Below, in pieces: positions 52,140 to 61,173 of a stretch of 64,000 nucleotides of DNA. Location of the stretch: contig CAWALL010000006.1 of NCBI GenBank assembly GCA_963782885.1, positions 207,692 through 271,691 of the forward strand. Reading direction: 5' to 3'. Below the pieces are notes generated by a model that did no database searches, had not been told where the DNA came from, and was given only the letters and a program-made list of their open reading frames with translations. A program made the position numbers and the translations under genes. Within the stretch, counting starts at the first letter, position 1; the number at the start of each line of letters is the position of its first letter. Source of the stretch: DATAOG01 sp963782885. GTDB lineage: Bacteria; Pseudomonadota; Alphaproteobacteria; Geminicoccales; Geminicoccaceae.

Positions 52140-52270
52140 CCGAACACCGCGCCTCGATCGAAGGCCCTTCTTCTCCAGTTCCCCCCGACCTGCTGCGCCT
52201 CTCGACCGGCATCGAGCACGCCCAAGACCTGCTCGCCGACCTCGAGCAGGCGCTCGCCGGTGTCGGCTGA
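52121..52270 (+). pseudogene. Duplicated 3' fragment of the lyase gene
   Basis: From GGCGGCATCG at 52121 to about 52257 the DNA matches 50987-51122 of the lyase gene with about 15 mismatches in ~136 bases. The frame reads GIESLTEHRASIEG and then VPPDLLRLSTGIEHAQDLL, on to its own TGA at 52268-52270. There is no start or catalytic part. It overlaps the dioxygenase 3' end by 19 bases and stops 4 bases before the convergent STAND gene. Confidence 0.85.
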
Positions 52271-52274
52271 CGGC

Positions 52275-54482
52275 CTATTTCGGTTCTTCGAGGCGGTACC
52301 GCCTGAGCTGCTCCGGCGTCAGATGCCCACCCTTCAACTGTTCGAGGAGCTTAGAGATAGCATTAAGTTCGGCGTTCTTTTGATCAAGCTGAGCCACCTT
52401 TTGATCAAGCTCAGCCATCATTTGAGCCAGTTGTCTGTCAAGCTCGGCCCGCTGTTGGGCAAACTCGGTCTGCTGGTGATACAACTTGACTGAATAGATG
52501 CCCAAACCGACTACAGCAACCAACAACCAGCCGACCACTGCCGTCTTGCCGGCGCGTCCAGCCCAGCGTCGCCAACTCTCTTGCTTGACGGAGGCGTCGG
52601 CAAACACAACCTGCAGCGGCGTCAGGTCGTCGCCTGCCCGCTTGCGAAACTCACGCAGAAGGTCGAGGTCGGGTGGGCGCCACAGCGAGCCCGCCGGTCG
52701 TCGACCCTGCTCCCAATGGTTCGCAGCGTCATTCAGCCGCCGGTGAAATCGGATGTCCGCGCGGCCGCCGTCGAGCCATTCTTGCAGCAACCCCCAATGA
52801 TCGAACAAGGCCTCATGCGCGACCTCGGCGGAGGTCGCCTGCCCGGCACCGGTCAGCGTCACTAGGCGGCAGCCCGGCTCGGCAAAGTGCCGCAGCAAGA
52901 CCAGGACACACTCCTCGGAGTCACCGCTGGTCACGATCTCGGCGAGAGGTGCCCGTCGTCTCGAATCCTTGGTTCCTTCGCCCAAGCGCACCATGGCCAG
53001 GAAGGCCCGGCGCGCGATCTGTCGTTCCTCCGGCCCGAGACTGTCGTAGACCGCCTGCGCCTGATTAGCCAAAGCACCCCCGACACCGCCCAACGCCCTG
53101 ACTGTCTCCGACGCCGCGGCGCCAGTCAGGAAACCATCCCAGATTCGGGCCAGCACGAACTCGAGCAGCGGCAGGGCGCCTTCGCGCCCGATGGTCTGCT
53201 CAACCAGGAGATCGACGGTGCCCGGGTCGATCTCGTGGCCAGCGCCCTTGGCGGGCTCCTCGATCGCTCGGCGAAGTTCGCGCTCGCCCATCACCGGCAC
53301 AACCACGTTCTGCCGGGCGATCAGGCCGGACAGCTCCGGATGGTGGTTGACCGCTCCCAGGAAATCGCTCCGAAGGGTCAGAATGATCGAGATCCGGCCG
53401 TTCGGCGCTCGCGCTGCGTTGAGCAGATTGCCAATGAAGGCGCCGCGTTCGGCCTCGTCCTGGCAAAGGGCATAGGTCTCCTCGAACTGGTCCACCAGGA
53501 GCACGACGCCGGCGTTGCCGAGCATCTGCGCGCCGAGGAAGCGCAGGCCGTCGCCATCCGCGCGCTCGCGCAGGACCTTATCGAACTCCAACGCCTTTTG
53601 CGCCGGCGTAGGATCGCCCGTCACCAGCCGGGCAAGAGCCACCGCCAGCGATTCGAGCGGCTTCGCTTCGGGCGTGAACACGACCGAAGGCGCCGCCGGC
53701 CGGCCGGGTAGCGGCCTGTCATCGAGAGCCGCCAGCAGGCCTGCCTGGGCGACCGAGGACTTGCCCGTGCCCGAAGGCCCGAGGATCGGAAGCAGGCGGA
53801 TCGGCGCCTCGCCGCCCGCCGGCCTCGCGTGCAGGGGGATGAACGCCTGCCAGAGCTTGTCGACCAGCGCCTCGCGCCCGAAAAAGCGCGGCGCATCCTC
53901 CTTGCGAAACGCCTCCAGGCCGCGATAGGGGTTTTCGCCGAGGGGCTCTTCCGCCATGGCCGCGGCCACGAACTGAACCGGGGCCTCCGCCAGCCCCAGT
54001 GGCTCGGTTGCCCGCCGCCGGTTCTCGTTCCAGACGAACAGCGCCTTGGTAATCGCACTCCCGAGCTGCTCCGGAGTTTCGAACGAGGCGGCGACCCGCT
54101 CGGCCATCACCTCCTGCCGGAAGCGCTTTTGCCGCTCGAACGAAGCGTCGGATTCCCGCAGCCGGGCGGGAATCGGGAAATCGTTGGGGGCGACGAACAT
54201 CAGCCGGGAAAGCCCCTCCACCCTCGCGGTCCGGTATTCCAGCTCGGTGAAGGAGGTGGTCTCGCCCGGCGGGCAGCTGCCGTAGTAGTGGCCCATCAGG
54301 CCGACCAGCAGGTGGCATTCCCGGACCAGCCGCGCGCAGAGATCCTTGGCGTTCGCGTCCTGCGCGCCAAAATCTTCCATCTTGACCAGGGTGAACCCCG
54401 GCAGACCGTCGATCGCCCGGTGCACCGCCTCGCGGTAAGCCTCGAGGTCGCGACTGGTCGAGCTAAGGAAGACTTTGTACAT
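52275..54482 (-). CDS. DUF4062-STAND P-loop ATPase with membrane anchor and coiled coil
   Basis: 735 residues. MYKVFLSSTSRDLEAYREAV opens a DUF4062 domain (~1-90), a TIR-like fold often found on conflict and signalling ATPases. ENPYRGLEAFRKEDAPRFFGRE (~180-200) begins a novel-STAND NTPase; Walker A GPSGTGKSS lies near 235-243, Walker B VVLLVDQFEETY near 326-337, with LRSDFLGAV as sensor. Then come helical segments, one membrane helix (~645-665) and a heptad coiled coil rich in Gln/Glu/Leu (~670-712). The WD40 or TPR sensor usual in this class is absent. ATG 54482 starts the domain exactly; no strong ribosome-binding site precedes it. Likely an abortive-infection or stress sensor; inferred only. 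Confidence 0.8.
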   Translation of the reverse strand: MYKVFLSSTSRDLEAYREAVHRAIDGLPGFTLVKMEDFGAQDANAKDLCARLVRECHLLVGLMGHYYGSCPPGETTSFTELEYRTARVEGLSRLMFVAPNDFPIPARLRESDASFERQKRFRQEVMAERVAASFETPEQLGSAITKALFVWNENRRRATEPLGLAEAPVQFVAAAMAEEPLGENPYRGLEAFRKEDAPRFFGREALVDKLWQAFIPLHARPAGGEAPIRLLPILGPSGTGKSSVAQAGLLAALDDRPLPGRPAAPSVVFTPEAKPLESLAVALARLVTGDPTPAQKALEFDKVLRERADGDGLRFLGAQMLGNAGVVLLVDQFEETYALCQDEAERGAFIGNLLNAARAPNGRISIILTLRSDFLGAVNHHPELSGLIARQNVVVPVMGERELRRAIEEPAKGAGHEIDPGTVDLLVEQTIGREGALPLLEFVLARIWDGFLTGAAASETVRALGGVGGALANQAQAVYDSLGPEERQIARRAFLAMVRLGEGTKDSRRRAPLAEIVTSGDSEECVLVLLRHFAEPGCRLVTLTGAGQATSAEVAHEALFDHWGLLQEWLDGGRADIRFHRRLNDAANHWEQGRRPAGSLWRPPDLDLLREFRKRAGDDLTPLQVVFADASVKQESWRRWAGRAGKTAVVGWLLVAVVGLGIYSVKLYHQQTEFAQQRAELDRQLAQMMAELDQKVAQLDQKNAELNAISKLLEQLKGGHLTPEQLRRYRLEEPK

Positions 54483-54589
54483 TAGCGTTACGGTAATCTG
54501 CCGTCCTCGTGGCATACTAGCATCGACGGCGGTGCTATGACAGCCGCAGGTTGCGCCGGCGCGGGTCCACGTGCGTACCTCATGCCAGC

Positions 54590-54900
54590 TGGCGCATCAA
54601 GGCGCCATCAATGCGCCATGATGCGCACGAATCCGTGCGCATCCTTCCATTGGCGTGGTATTTATATCGTACGCAGCACATACTGAGATGTGGCCGCTTG
54701 TTGTTCCACGGCCGATCCAAGAGTTTGGTTATGATTGAGCTGATGGAGATTGATCTGGCATCAATCTACGGGCATCTGTCCGCTGCAAGAAAAAGATGCG
54801 CCAGAAGTGACGCATCGATGCGTCACTTATGCGCCACCTCGTGTCTTGAGTGGCGCATGGCACAATGACGATCGCAGTCATTGTGCGATCATCGCTTCAG
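54590..54900. repeat. Dense array of inverted repeats upstream of the STAND gene
   Basis: Inverted repeats follow one another: TGGCGCAT/ATGCGCCA (54590-54597/54611-54618); GATGCGCACG/CGTGCGCATC (54620-54629/54634-54643, 4-base loop); AGATTGAT/ATCAATCT (54747-54754/54760-54767); a perfect 24-base palindrome at 54805-54828 with half AAGTGACGCATC; ATGCGCCAC/GTGGCGCAT (54829-54837/54850-54858); and GCACAATGAC/GTCATTGTGC (54860-54869/54877-54886). The core ATGCGCCA, in either orientation, occurs five times. The region is more AT-rich than its surroundings and has no credible coding frame. It lies in the 483-base gap between the STAND gene start and the ABC permease stop. Confidence 0.88.
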
Positions 54901-54965
54901 ATGCGATACCTGCGCGGGCGCGTGTGTTTGGTATTGACTGGAGGTATGAAAATAACAGGAAGAAC

Positions 54966-55814
54966 TCATTCGCCGACCTGAAGGAGAAGGCCGCGGTTGC
55001 GGGCGCTGCGGAACAGGAGGAGGAACACGACCACGGCGAGCGCCATCCAGGCGAGGTTGAGGAGGATCGCGTGCAGCAAAAGGTCGGTGCGGAAGGTGTT
55101 CTGGAACAAAACCGCGCGCATGCCTTCAAAGATCGGGGCAGAGGGCAGCGACCAGGCGATCGGTTGCAGCCAGGCGGGTAGAATGGTGACCGGGTAGTAG
55201 ACGCCGGAGAGCGGCTGAATGAGGAAAATCAGGGCCCAGGCCAGGCTTTCGGCGCCGAGGCCGAGGCGGAGCACCAGCGCCGCGATCATCAGCCCCATCG
55301 CCCAGCCGAACCACAGCAGGTTCGCGAAGAAGGCGATCAGGGCGGGGCCGAGCGCGGCAAAAATCGAAAAATGGTGGATCGGGATCGCGAGCAGGGCGGC
55401 GCCGCCGACCCCGATCAGGACCCGGATCACGCTCATCGTGAACAGCGACAGGACGAGCTCGTAGGGCCTGAGCGGCGAGACGAACAGGTGGCCCAGGTGG
55501 CGGGCGTACATCTCTTCCATGAACAACAGCGAGACCGAGAGCTGGCTACGGAACAGGACGTCCCAGAGCAGCACCGCGGCGATGAAGAACCCGGCCGCCT
55601 GGCTCAGAAAGTCGGTGTGGCCGGTGAGGAAGCGCGTGATGTAGCCCCAGAGGATCATCTGCACGGTCGGCCAGTAGGCCAATTCCAGCACCCGCGGCCA
55701 GGAGCTGCGCAACAGGTACAGATGCCGGCGCAGCATCGCGCCGACGCGCCGCAGGGCGAGGCGGATTGGGGCCATCCGGCCGGGCGCGATGCCGTCGGGC
55801 GTGTTCAAGCGCAT
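54966..55814 (-). CDS. ABC-2 type exporter permease
   Basis: 282 residues with six predicted helices. MEEMYARHLGHLFVSPLRPYEL (~100-120) is the coupling segment typical of ABC-2 permeases, and LSGVYYPVTILPAWLQPIAWSLP the late signature. ATG 55814 has GAGG close upstream; ATG 55775 is an alternative. The ATPase gene ends 163 bases earlier on the same strand; the gap is very GC-rich without a clear gene. The exported substrate is unknown. Confidence 0.85.
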   Translation of the reverse strand: MRLNTPDGIAPGRMAPIRLALRRVGAMLRRHLYLLRSSWPRVLELAYWPTVQMILWGYITRFLTGHTDFLSQAAGFFIAAVLLWDVLFRSQLSVSLLFMEEMYARHLGHLFVSPLRPYELVLSLFTMSVIRVLIGVGGAALLAIPIHHFSIFAALGPALIAFFANLLWFGWAMGLMIAALVLRLGLGAESLAWALIFLIQPLSGVYYPVTILPAWLQPIAWSLPSAPIFEGMRAVLFQNTFRTDLLLHAILLNLAWMALAVVVFLLLFRSARNRGLLLQVGE

Positions 55815-55977
55815 GCCTCGGTCGCACCTGGTTGCAGGCTCCGGCCCGGGTCGGGCGGTGCGGGCAGCGCGGCGCGGGCTCGGAGCGTCGGAAGGTCGGC
55901 GCAGGCAGCCCCGGGTCGGCGGAGCGCCCTGCGGCGCCGGCGGGCGCCCCGGGTCGGGAGAATCTTCGGCCGGAGGT

Positions 55978-56730
55978 TCACTCGGCGGCGCTCGGCAGCG
56001 GGCGGTGGCGCGCGATGTCGAGGAACACCTGCTCGAGGTTGGCGCGGCCGTAGCGCTCGAGCAGGGCGGCGGGCGAGCCCTGGTCGACCAGGCGGCCGGC
56101 CTTCAGCATCAGGACGTTGGCGCACAGGCGCTCGACCTCGGCCATGTTGTGCGAGGCGAGCAATACGGTCGCGCCCTGCCGGCGCTGGTAGCTCTCGAGG
56201 TAGCTGCGAATCACGTCGGCGGTGTCCGGGTCGAGCGAGGCGGTCGGCTCGTCGAGCAGCAACAGCTCCGGCTGGTTGATCAGCGCCTTGGCCAGCATGA
56301 CCCGGGTCTTCTGGCCGGCCGACAGCCGGCCGGTCGGACGCTCGAGGAAGGCCTCGAGGTCGAGGTCGCCGGCCAGCGCCCGGAGGCGCGCGGCGGGCTC
56401 GGGCACCCCGTAGAGTCCAGCATAGACTTCGAGATTCTGGCGGACCGTGAGCCGCGCCGGCAAGTCGACGTAAGGCGAAGAGAAGTTGATCCGGCCGAGC
56501 ACCCGATAACGGTGCCGGGGCATCGCCTCGCCGAGCACCGTGATCCGGCCTGAGCTCGGCTCCAGCAACCCCAGCAACATCGCGATCGTCGTCGTCTTCC
56601 CCGCCCCATTGGCGCCGAGCAGCGCCGTCGTCGTGCCGGCCGGCACCACGAAGCTCAGGCCGTCGACCGCGAGCACCTCGCCGTAGCGCTTGCTCAGGCC
56701 CACGACCTCGATGGCGTAGGGCGCGCGAAT
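55978..56730 (-). CDS. ABC exporter ATP-binding protein
   Basis: All nucleotide-binding motifs are present: LLGANGAGKTTT (Walker A), GRLSAGQKTRVMLAKALI (a signature variant with SAGQ in place of SGGQ), LLLLDEPTASLD (Walker B) and ASHNMAEVERLC (H-loop). The start is unusual. The only standard codon is GTG 56703, which would cut into the first strand (VGLSKRYGEV). Reading on upstream gives APYAIEVVGLSKRYG with an ATT at 56728-56730 preceded by AGGGGA, and a stop just before. I therefore give 56730 (ATT) as the probable start. It pairs with the permease gene downstream. Confidence 0.85.
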   Translation of the reverse strand: MRAPYAIEVVGLSKRYGEVLAVDGLSFVVPAGTTTALLGANGAGKTTTIAMLLGLLEPSSGRITVLGEAMPRHRYRVLGRINFSSPYVDLPARLTVRQNLEVYAGLYGVPEPAARLRALAGDLDLEAFLERPTGRLSAGQKTRVMLAKALINQPELLLLDEPTASLDPDTADVIRSYLESYQRRQGATVLLASHNMAEVERLCANVLMLKAGRLVDQGSPAALLERYGRANLEQVFLDIARHRPLPSAAE

Positions 56731-57739
56731 CTCCCCGTTCCCCTCGGTGGTGACGTGCGTTCTCTACTTAGCCGGCCGCGGCGCTGGTCGCCAGGGGACC
56801 GCCGCTTGCCCACCCGCACCCCCGCCCGGCCCGAGCATCTGAAGGTTTGCCTGGCTCTCGGGTTCGTTTGGTAGTCGCGCCCGGCGGCGTTGCGGCACCG
56901 GGGCGCGGGGTGCCTCTCCAGCCTGGGAACGTATGCTTCGCCGCTCGGCACACGATTGACCGGGTGATTCGCCATCTCCCGGCGGAGGAGGGTGCACGCG
57001 GCCGCCGCGCCGTCGCGAAGCGCAGGGGTTGATGTTCGGCTGGCCCTTTCTATCAGATGGTGGGAAAATATGCAAGGCTGGCGAGCCTGCACGGATCCAA
57101 GCGCGGTCATTTCGAGCCGTATTCGAGCCATGGCGCGGCTGCGACCGTCCAGCGAAAAATCTTCGAACACCGGAATGATTTCCGGCGCGTTCCCCGCCGC
57201 CCGGAGATCCTCCCGCCGCCGGCGGTCGCCGGGACGATGCCGTCAGGCGGATGCGCCAACTTCTCGCCCGGTCCCGCCGTGGCTGCGCTCAAGGCGAAAG
57301 TGTTCGTGCCAGCCGCCGGGCGGAGTGGACGACACACCAGCTTCAGACGATGCCCGATGGCCCGCCGCAGCTCGCTGCGCACGCGGCCGTATTGTCTCGT
57401 GCCCAAAATCCCGAGCTCATCGATCAGGTGGGAACGTCGAGATCGAGGTTGTTCGGCGTGGCTGCGCAGGGCCGCCTGGGCCTCGGCCCGACGTCGAAGC
57501 CCTGCTTCGTCAGGCGCCTCGACCCGGGTCGCCATGGTGCAGGTCGCCTGTGTCCGCTCGGGGTAGCGCGTCGATGCGCTGACCGGCAGGCCGAGGCAAA
57601 GCTGCGCCGGTCGGCGCACGCCGCCCGTCTCAATCTCGCCTTGCGCGGCCCTGGCCTTGGTCGCATTATCGGCGCCGGTCAAGCCCGCATCGAGCCGGGC
57701 GATCAAGACCGTCAGGTGCGGCGAACAGGGGAGGCCACG
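56731..57739. other. Long intergenic region, no gene recognised
   Basis: About 1 kb between the ABC ATPase start and gfa. Open frames on both strands exist but are Arg/Pro/Ser-rich, lack ribosome-binding sites and show no known motif. It may contain decayed coding DNA; the frame on the minus strand at 57107-57600 is the longest but unconvincing. Confidence 0.5.
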
Positions 57740-58312
57740 ATGGCAGTTGCAATTCATCCGTCCGTCGATCACGGCATTCAGCCGGCGGCGCCGAACTTTG
57801 CCGGCGGCACGCTGGTCTGCAAATGCACCGACCGGCCGGTCAAGGTCAGCATCAAGGGGCAGTCCGCCTACAACCACGTCTGCGGCTGCACCAAGTGCTG
57901 GAAGCCAGCGGGCGCTTTGTTCTCGATGGTCGCGGTCGTGCCGCGCGACAACCTCAGCGTCACCGAGAACGGCGACAAGCTGCAGGTCGTCGACTCCTCG
58001 GCGGCGATCCAGCGCTATGCCTGCAAGGGCTGCGGCGTGCACATGTATGGCCGGATCGAGAACAAGAGCCATCCGTTCTACGGCTTCGACTTCATCCATA
58101 CCGAGCTGTCGCCGCAGTCCGGCTGGTCGCCGCCCGAATTCGCCGCCTTCGTGTCATCGATCATCGAGGCGGGCACCAACCCCGACCAGATGCCGGCGGT
58201 CCGCTCGCGGCTGAAGGAGCTCGGGCTCGAGCCCTACGACTGCCTGTCGCCCGGCCTGATGGACGCGATCGCGACACATACCGCCAAGGCCAAGGGCGTG
58301 CTCGCCGCGTGA
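57740..58312 (+). CDS. gfa: S-(hydroxymethyl)glutathione synthase
   Basis: 190 residues, the usual length. GGTLVCKCTDRPVKVSIKGQ near residue 22, HVCGCTKCWKPAGALFSMVAV near 50 and YACKGCGVHMYGRIENKSHPFYG near 95 are the cysteine clusters that bind the two zinc ions of Gfa. ATG 57740 is preceded by GGGGAGG. The enzyme, or carrier, speeds condensation of formaldehyde with glutathione in formaldehyde detoxification. No FrmA/FlhA gene is in the window. Confidence 0.92.
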   Translation: MAVAIHPSVDHGIQPAAPNFAGGTLVCKCTDRPVKVSIKGQSAYNHVCGCTKCWKPAGALFSMVAVVPRDNLSVTENGDKLQVVDSSAAIQRYACKGCGVHMYGRIENKSHPFYGFDFIHTELSPQSGWSPPEFAAFVSSIIEAGTNPDQMPAVRSRLKELGLEPYDCLSPGLMDAIATHTAKAKGVLAA

Positions 58313-58329
58313 TCTTTCTCAGGGACGGT

Positions 58330-58385
58330 CGGCGGGCCGCTCGGCTTGCCTGACCGCCCCGTTTCTGAGCTGACGGGGCCCGCCG
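58330..58385 (+). terminator. Possible branched hairpin after gfa
   Basis: CGGCGGGCC (58330-58338) can pair with GGCCCGCCG (58377-58385), and inside it CCCCGT (58357-58362) with ACGGGG (58373-58378); the two pairings compete at their edge. It begins 18 bases after the gfa stop. There is no U-tract. Confidence 0.35.
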
Positions 58386-58556
58386 GCGTTCACACGCTTT
58401 TGAAGCGTGGGCGCTCGCTTGGGCCTCGCGGCCACGCTGCTCTGGCTCTGGATCGTCCAGGGCGCGACCGGACCGCTCGGACCTGCTCGGCGCCAGCGTC
58501 TGCCTGCTCGGCCCGCGGCGGTGACGATGGAGAGCAGGGTCCGCGGCGCGGCATTT

Positions 58557-59240
58557 CTAGGTCTCGAACCTCAGTCGCTTGTGCTTGCCGCCGTGCCACA
58601 GCGGCATCGACATCCGCTCAGTGAACTGCGGGAACATAAGGTTGAACGAGACGGTGATACGCTCGCGCGCGCTGGCGTTGGTCGGCACGTCGTGCTGGAG
58701 CCAGGCGGGGAACAGGACCAGCCGACCAGGCTTGCCCTCCACCCGGATCAGGTTGTTGTTGAAGGCGTTCGGCTTGCGGGGCGGCGGCACGATGACATCG
58801 ACCTGGGCGCGCGGATCATAAAAGCGGGTGACGTTGGCTTTGGGACCGCACTGGACGTAATAGATCCCAGCGAAATAGTTGTTGGGGTGCGAGTGGACCG
58901 GATGGCTGGCGCCCGGCGGATTGACGTTCGCCCACATGCCTGTGAACACCATCTCGGGCACGTCGACCTCGAGCTGGCGTAGCGCGCCCTCGGCGACCTT
59001 TTCGATAGCGTGTCGCAATGGCTCGAATTCCGCGAGCTGGTAGAGATCGTGCTCGGTCTGGAAGGTCTCGCCAGGGTAGCTCTGCACGCGCGGGCCCGTA
59101 ATGGCGTCGAGCTTGGCACGAATCGCTTCATTCAGCGGCGTGAACAGGTCGGGCGCGAGGTCGGCGAACCAGATCAGGGTCGGGAAAACCTGGCTCACGT
59201 ATGTCCGCGCGAACTGAATGGGCAGATCTGAAGGCGCCAT
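58557..59240 (-). CDS. TIGR02466-type putative 2OG-Fe(II) oxygenase
   Basis: 227 residues. HPVHSHPNNYFAGIYYVQ (~107-124) supplies the first iron ligands, LVLFPAWLQHDVPTN the distal histidine and RERITVSFN the oxoglutarate arginine. This is the compact double-stranded beta-helix family seen in many proteobacteria. ATG 59240 is preferred: AAGGGAG lies eight bases upstream; an in-frame start at 59306 lacks support. It follows the aldehyde dehydrogenase gene by 76 bases and may be co-transcribed. Confidence 0.85.
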   Translation of the reverse strand: MAPSDLPIQFARTYVSQVFPTLIWFADLAPDLFTPLNEAIRAKLDAITGPRVQSYPGETFQTEHDLYQLAEFEPLRHAIEKVAEGALRQLEVDVPEMVFTGMWANVNPPGASHPVHSHPNNYFAGIYYVQCGPKANVTRFYDPRAQVDVIVPPPRKPNAFNNNLIRVEGKPGRLVLFPAWLQHDVPTNASARERITVSFNLMFPQFTERMSMPLWHGGKHKRLRFET

Positions 59241-59316
59241 CTGCTGCTCCCTTGCCCTTGGGCAAATCCAGCATGACAGGAGGGGATCCGCGCGCTTGGG
59301 ATGCACCGCCCAAGGC

Positions 59317-60753
59317 TCAGGGCTGGGTATAGGCGGTCTTGACCTGGGTGTAAAACTCGATCGCGTAGCGGCCCTGCTCGCGCGGGCCGTAGCTCGAGCC
59401 TTTGCGGCCGCCGAACGGCACGTGGTAGTCGACGCCGGCGGTCGGCAGGTTGACCATCACGAGGCCGGCCTCGGCGTTGCGCTTGTAGTGGGTAGCAAAC
59501 TTGAGCGAGCTCGTGCAGATCCCGGCCGAGAGGCCGTAGGGGGTGTCGTTGGCGACCGCCAGCGCCTCGTCGTAGTCCTTGACCCGGATCACGGTCGCGA
59601 CCGGCCCGAAGATCTCTTCGCGGTTGATCCGCATCTGGTTGCTGGTCTCGGTGAACAGCGCCGGCGCCAGATAGTAGCCTTCGGTCTCGCGCTGCAGCCG
59701 CTCGCCGCCGACCGCGAGCTTGGCCCCTTCCTTCCGGCCGATCTCGAGGTAGGAGAGATCCTGCTCGAGCTGCTTGTCGTCGACCACCGGGCCGATCTCG
59801 GTGCCGGGCTTGAGCGCATGGTCGACCTTGAGCGCCTTGAGGCGCTCGACCATCGCCTCGACGAAGCGGTCGTGGATCTGTTCGGTCACGATCAGGCGCG
59901 AAGACGCCGTGCAGCGCTGGCCGGTCGAGAAGAAGGCCCCGTTGACCGCGCAGTTGACCGCGGTCGCGAGGTCGGCGTCGTCGAGCACGATCAGCGGGTT
60001 CTTGCCGCCCATCTCGAGCTGGAAGCGGGCGAGGCGTTCGGCACACTTCTTGGCGACGTGGCGGCCGGTGTCGACCGAGCCCGTGAAGCTGATCGCAGCG
60101 ACGTCCTGGCTGTCGAGCAGCGCCTCGCCGACCACCGAGCCCCGGCCCATGACCAGGTTGAAGACGCCGTCGGGCGCGCCCGCGCGCTTCAGGATGTCGG
60201 CGATCGCCCAGGCGCAGCCCGGCACGAGGTCGGCGGGCTTGAACACCACCGTGTTGCCGTACGCGAGCGCGGGCGCGATCTTCCAGGCCGGGATCGCGAG
60301 CGGGAAGTTCCAGGGCGTGATCAGCCCGACGACGCCCATGGGCTCGCGGGTGATGTCGACCTCGATCCCGGGCCGGACCGAGGCCACGCGCTCGCCGGCA
60401 AGGCGCAGCGTCTCGCCGGCGAAGAACTTGAACAGCTGGCCCGCGCGCCCGGCCTCGCCGACGCCCTCGGGGAGCGTCTTGCCCTCCTCGCGGGCGAGGA
60501 GCTCGCCCAGCTCCTGCTTGCGCTTCAGGATCTCGTCGCCGGCGGCATCGAGCAGATCGAAGCGCTGTTGCGGCGTGCTCCGCGCCCACCCCGGGAAGGC
60601 CGCCTTGGCGGCCGCGATCGCCTTGTCGGCGGTCGCCCGGTCGGCGCGGGCGTACTGGCCGACCACGTCCTTGAGGTCGGACGGGTTGATGTCGTCGCCC
60701 GCCTCGCTGCTCTCGACCCACTCTCCGCCGATCAGATGCGGCTTCAACGCCAT
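59317..60753 (-). CDS. Aldehyde dehydrogenase, ketoglutarate-semialdehyde type
   Basis: 478 residues. GLITPWNFPLAIPAWK, SFTGSVDTGR (cofactor), LEMGGKNPLIVLDDAD with the catalytic glutamate near 250, and FFSTGQRCTASSRLIV with the catalytic cysteine near 284. EEIFGPVATVIRV and YGLSAGICTSSL complete the fold. The overall text is closest to alpha-ketoglutarate semialdehyde dehydrogenases of sugar-acid catabolism, but no such pathway gene adjoins. Related succinate-semialdehyde or glycolaldehyde activity is possible. Confidence 0.87.
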   Translation of the reverse strand: MALKPHLIGGEWVESSEAGDDINPSDLKDVVGQYARADRATADKAIAAAKAAFPGWARSTPQQRFDLLDAAGDEILKRKQELGELLAREEGKTLPEGVGEAGRAGQLFKFFAGETLRLAGERVASVRPGIEVDITREPMGVVGLITPWNFPLAIPAWKIAPALAYGNTVVFKPADLVPGCAWAIADILKRAGAPDGVFNLVMGRGSVVGEALLDSQDVAAISFTGSVDTGRHVAKKCAERLARFQLEMGGKNPLIVLDDADLATAVNCAVNGAFFSTGQRCTASSRLIVTEQIHDRFVEAMVERLKALKVDHALKPGTEIGPVVDDKQLEQDLSYLEIGRKEGAKLAVGGERLQRETEGYYLAPALFTETSNQMRINREEIFGPVATVIRVKDYDEALAVANDTPYGLSAGICTSSLKFATHYKRNAEAGLVMVNLPTAGVDYHVPFGGRKGSSYGPREQGRYAIEFYTQVKTAYTQP

Positions 60754-61173
60754 GGTTCGTGCCCCCGTTACGATGTTGGTTGTCCGCTCAGGCGACCCGG
60801 TACGGGGCCGCCTCCCGTTCCGCCGCGATGAACCTGCGGCCGTGCTCCCTCGGACAGGAAACTAGGTCAGGCGGCTCGCCCTGTCACGATCGGGCCAGCG
60901 CGCATTGATCGAGACCGGCGCTCGTGGCATCCTTCGCACCCCCCGCCACGAGAGAGCCGCGCACCGGCGGCTGCCATCTTAGAAATATTCCGCCAAAGGC
61001 AGCGAAAAATCTTCGGCCTGTGGATAAGGCTGGCAACTTCGTCGAATGCAACGCGAATTGCGTCGATTGCGGCGTGGACAAGTTCCGGATGGTTGGTGCG
61101 CCAAAAATGAATTCTGGCTGGCGGGCAGCTGCGCTAGGCTGGTCGCATCGCCGCTCAGGAAGGCAATGCCCGC
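60754..61173. other. Divergent intergenic region
   Basis: 420 bases between the divergent aldehyde dehydrogenase and dCTP deaminase genes. It presumably holds both promoters. I see no consensus EcfG site and no strong palindrome. The stretch from ~61000 to 61110 is less GC-rich than the rest. Confidence 0.5.

Noticed and set aside
54590..54900. Hairpin array considered as a retron, group II intron or attachment site
   Set aside because: No reverse transcriptase, maturase or integrase gene is in the window. The array has no flanking direct repeats.
56992..57582. Open frames in the 1-kb gap before gfa as a gene
   Set aside because: Composition is Arg/Pro/Ser-rich, no ribosome-binding site, no motif, and frames on both strands are equally good.
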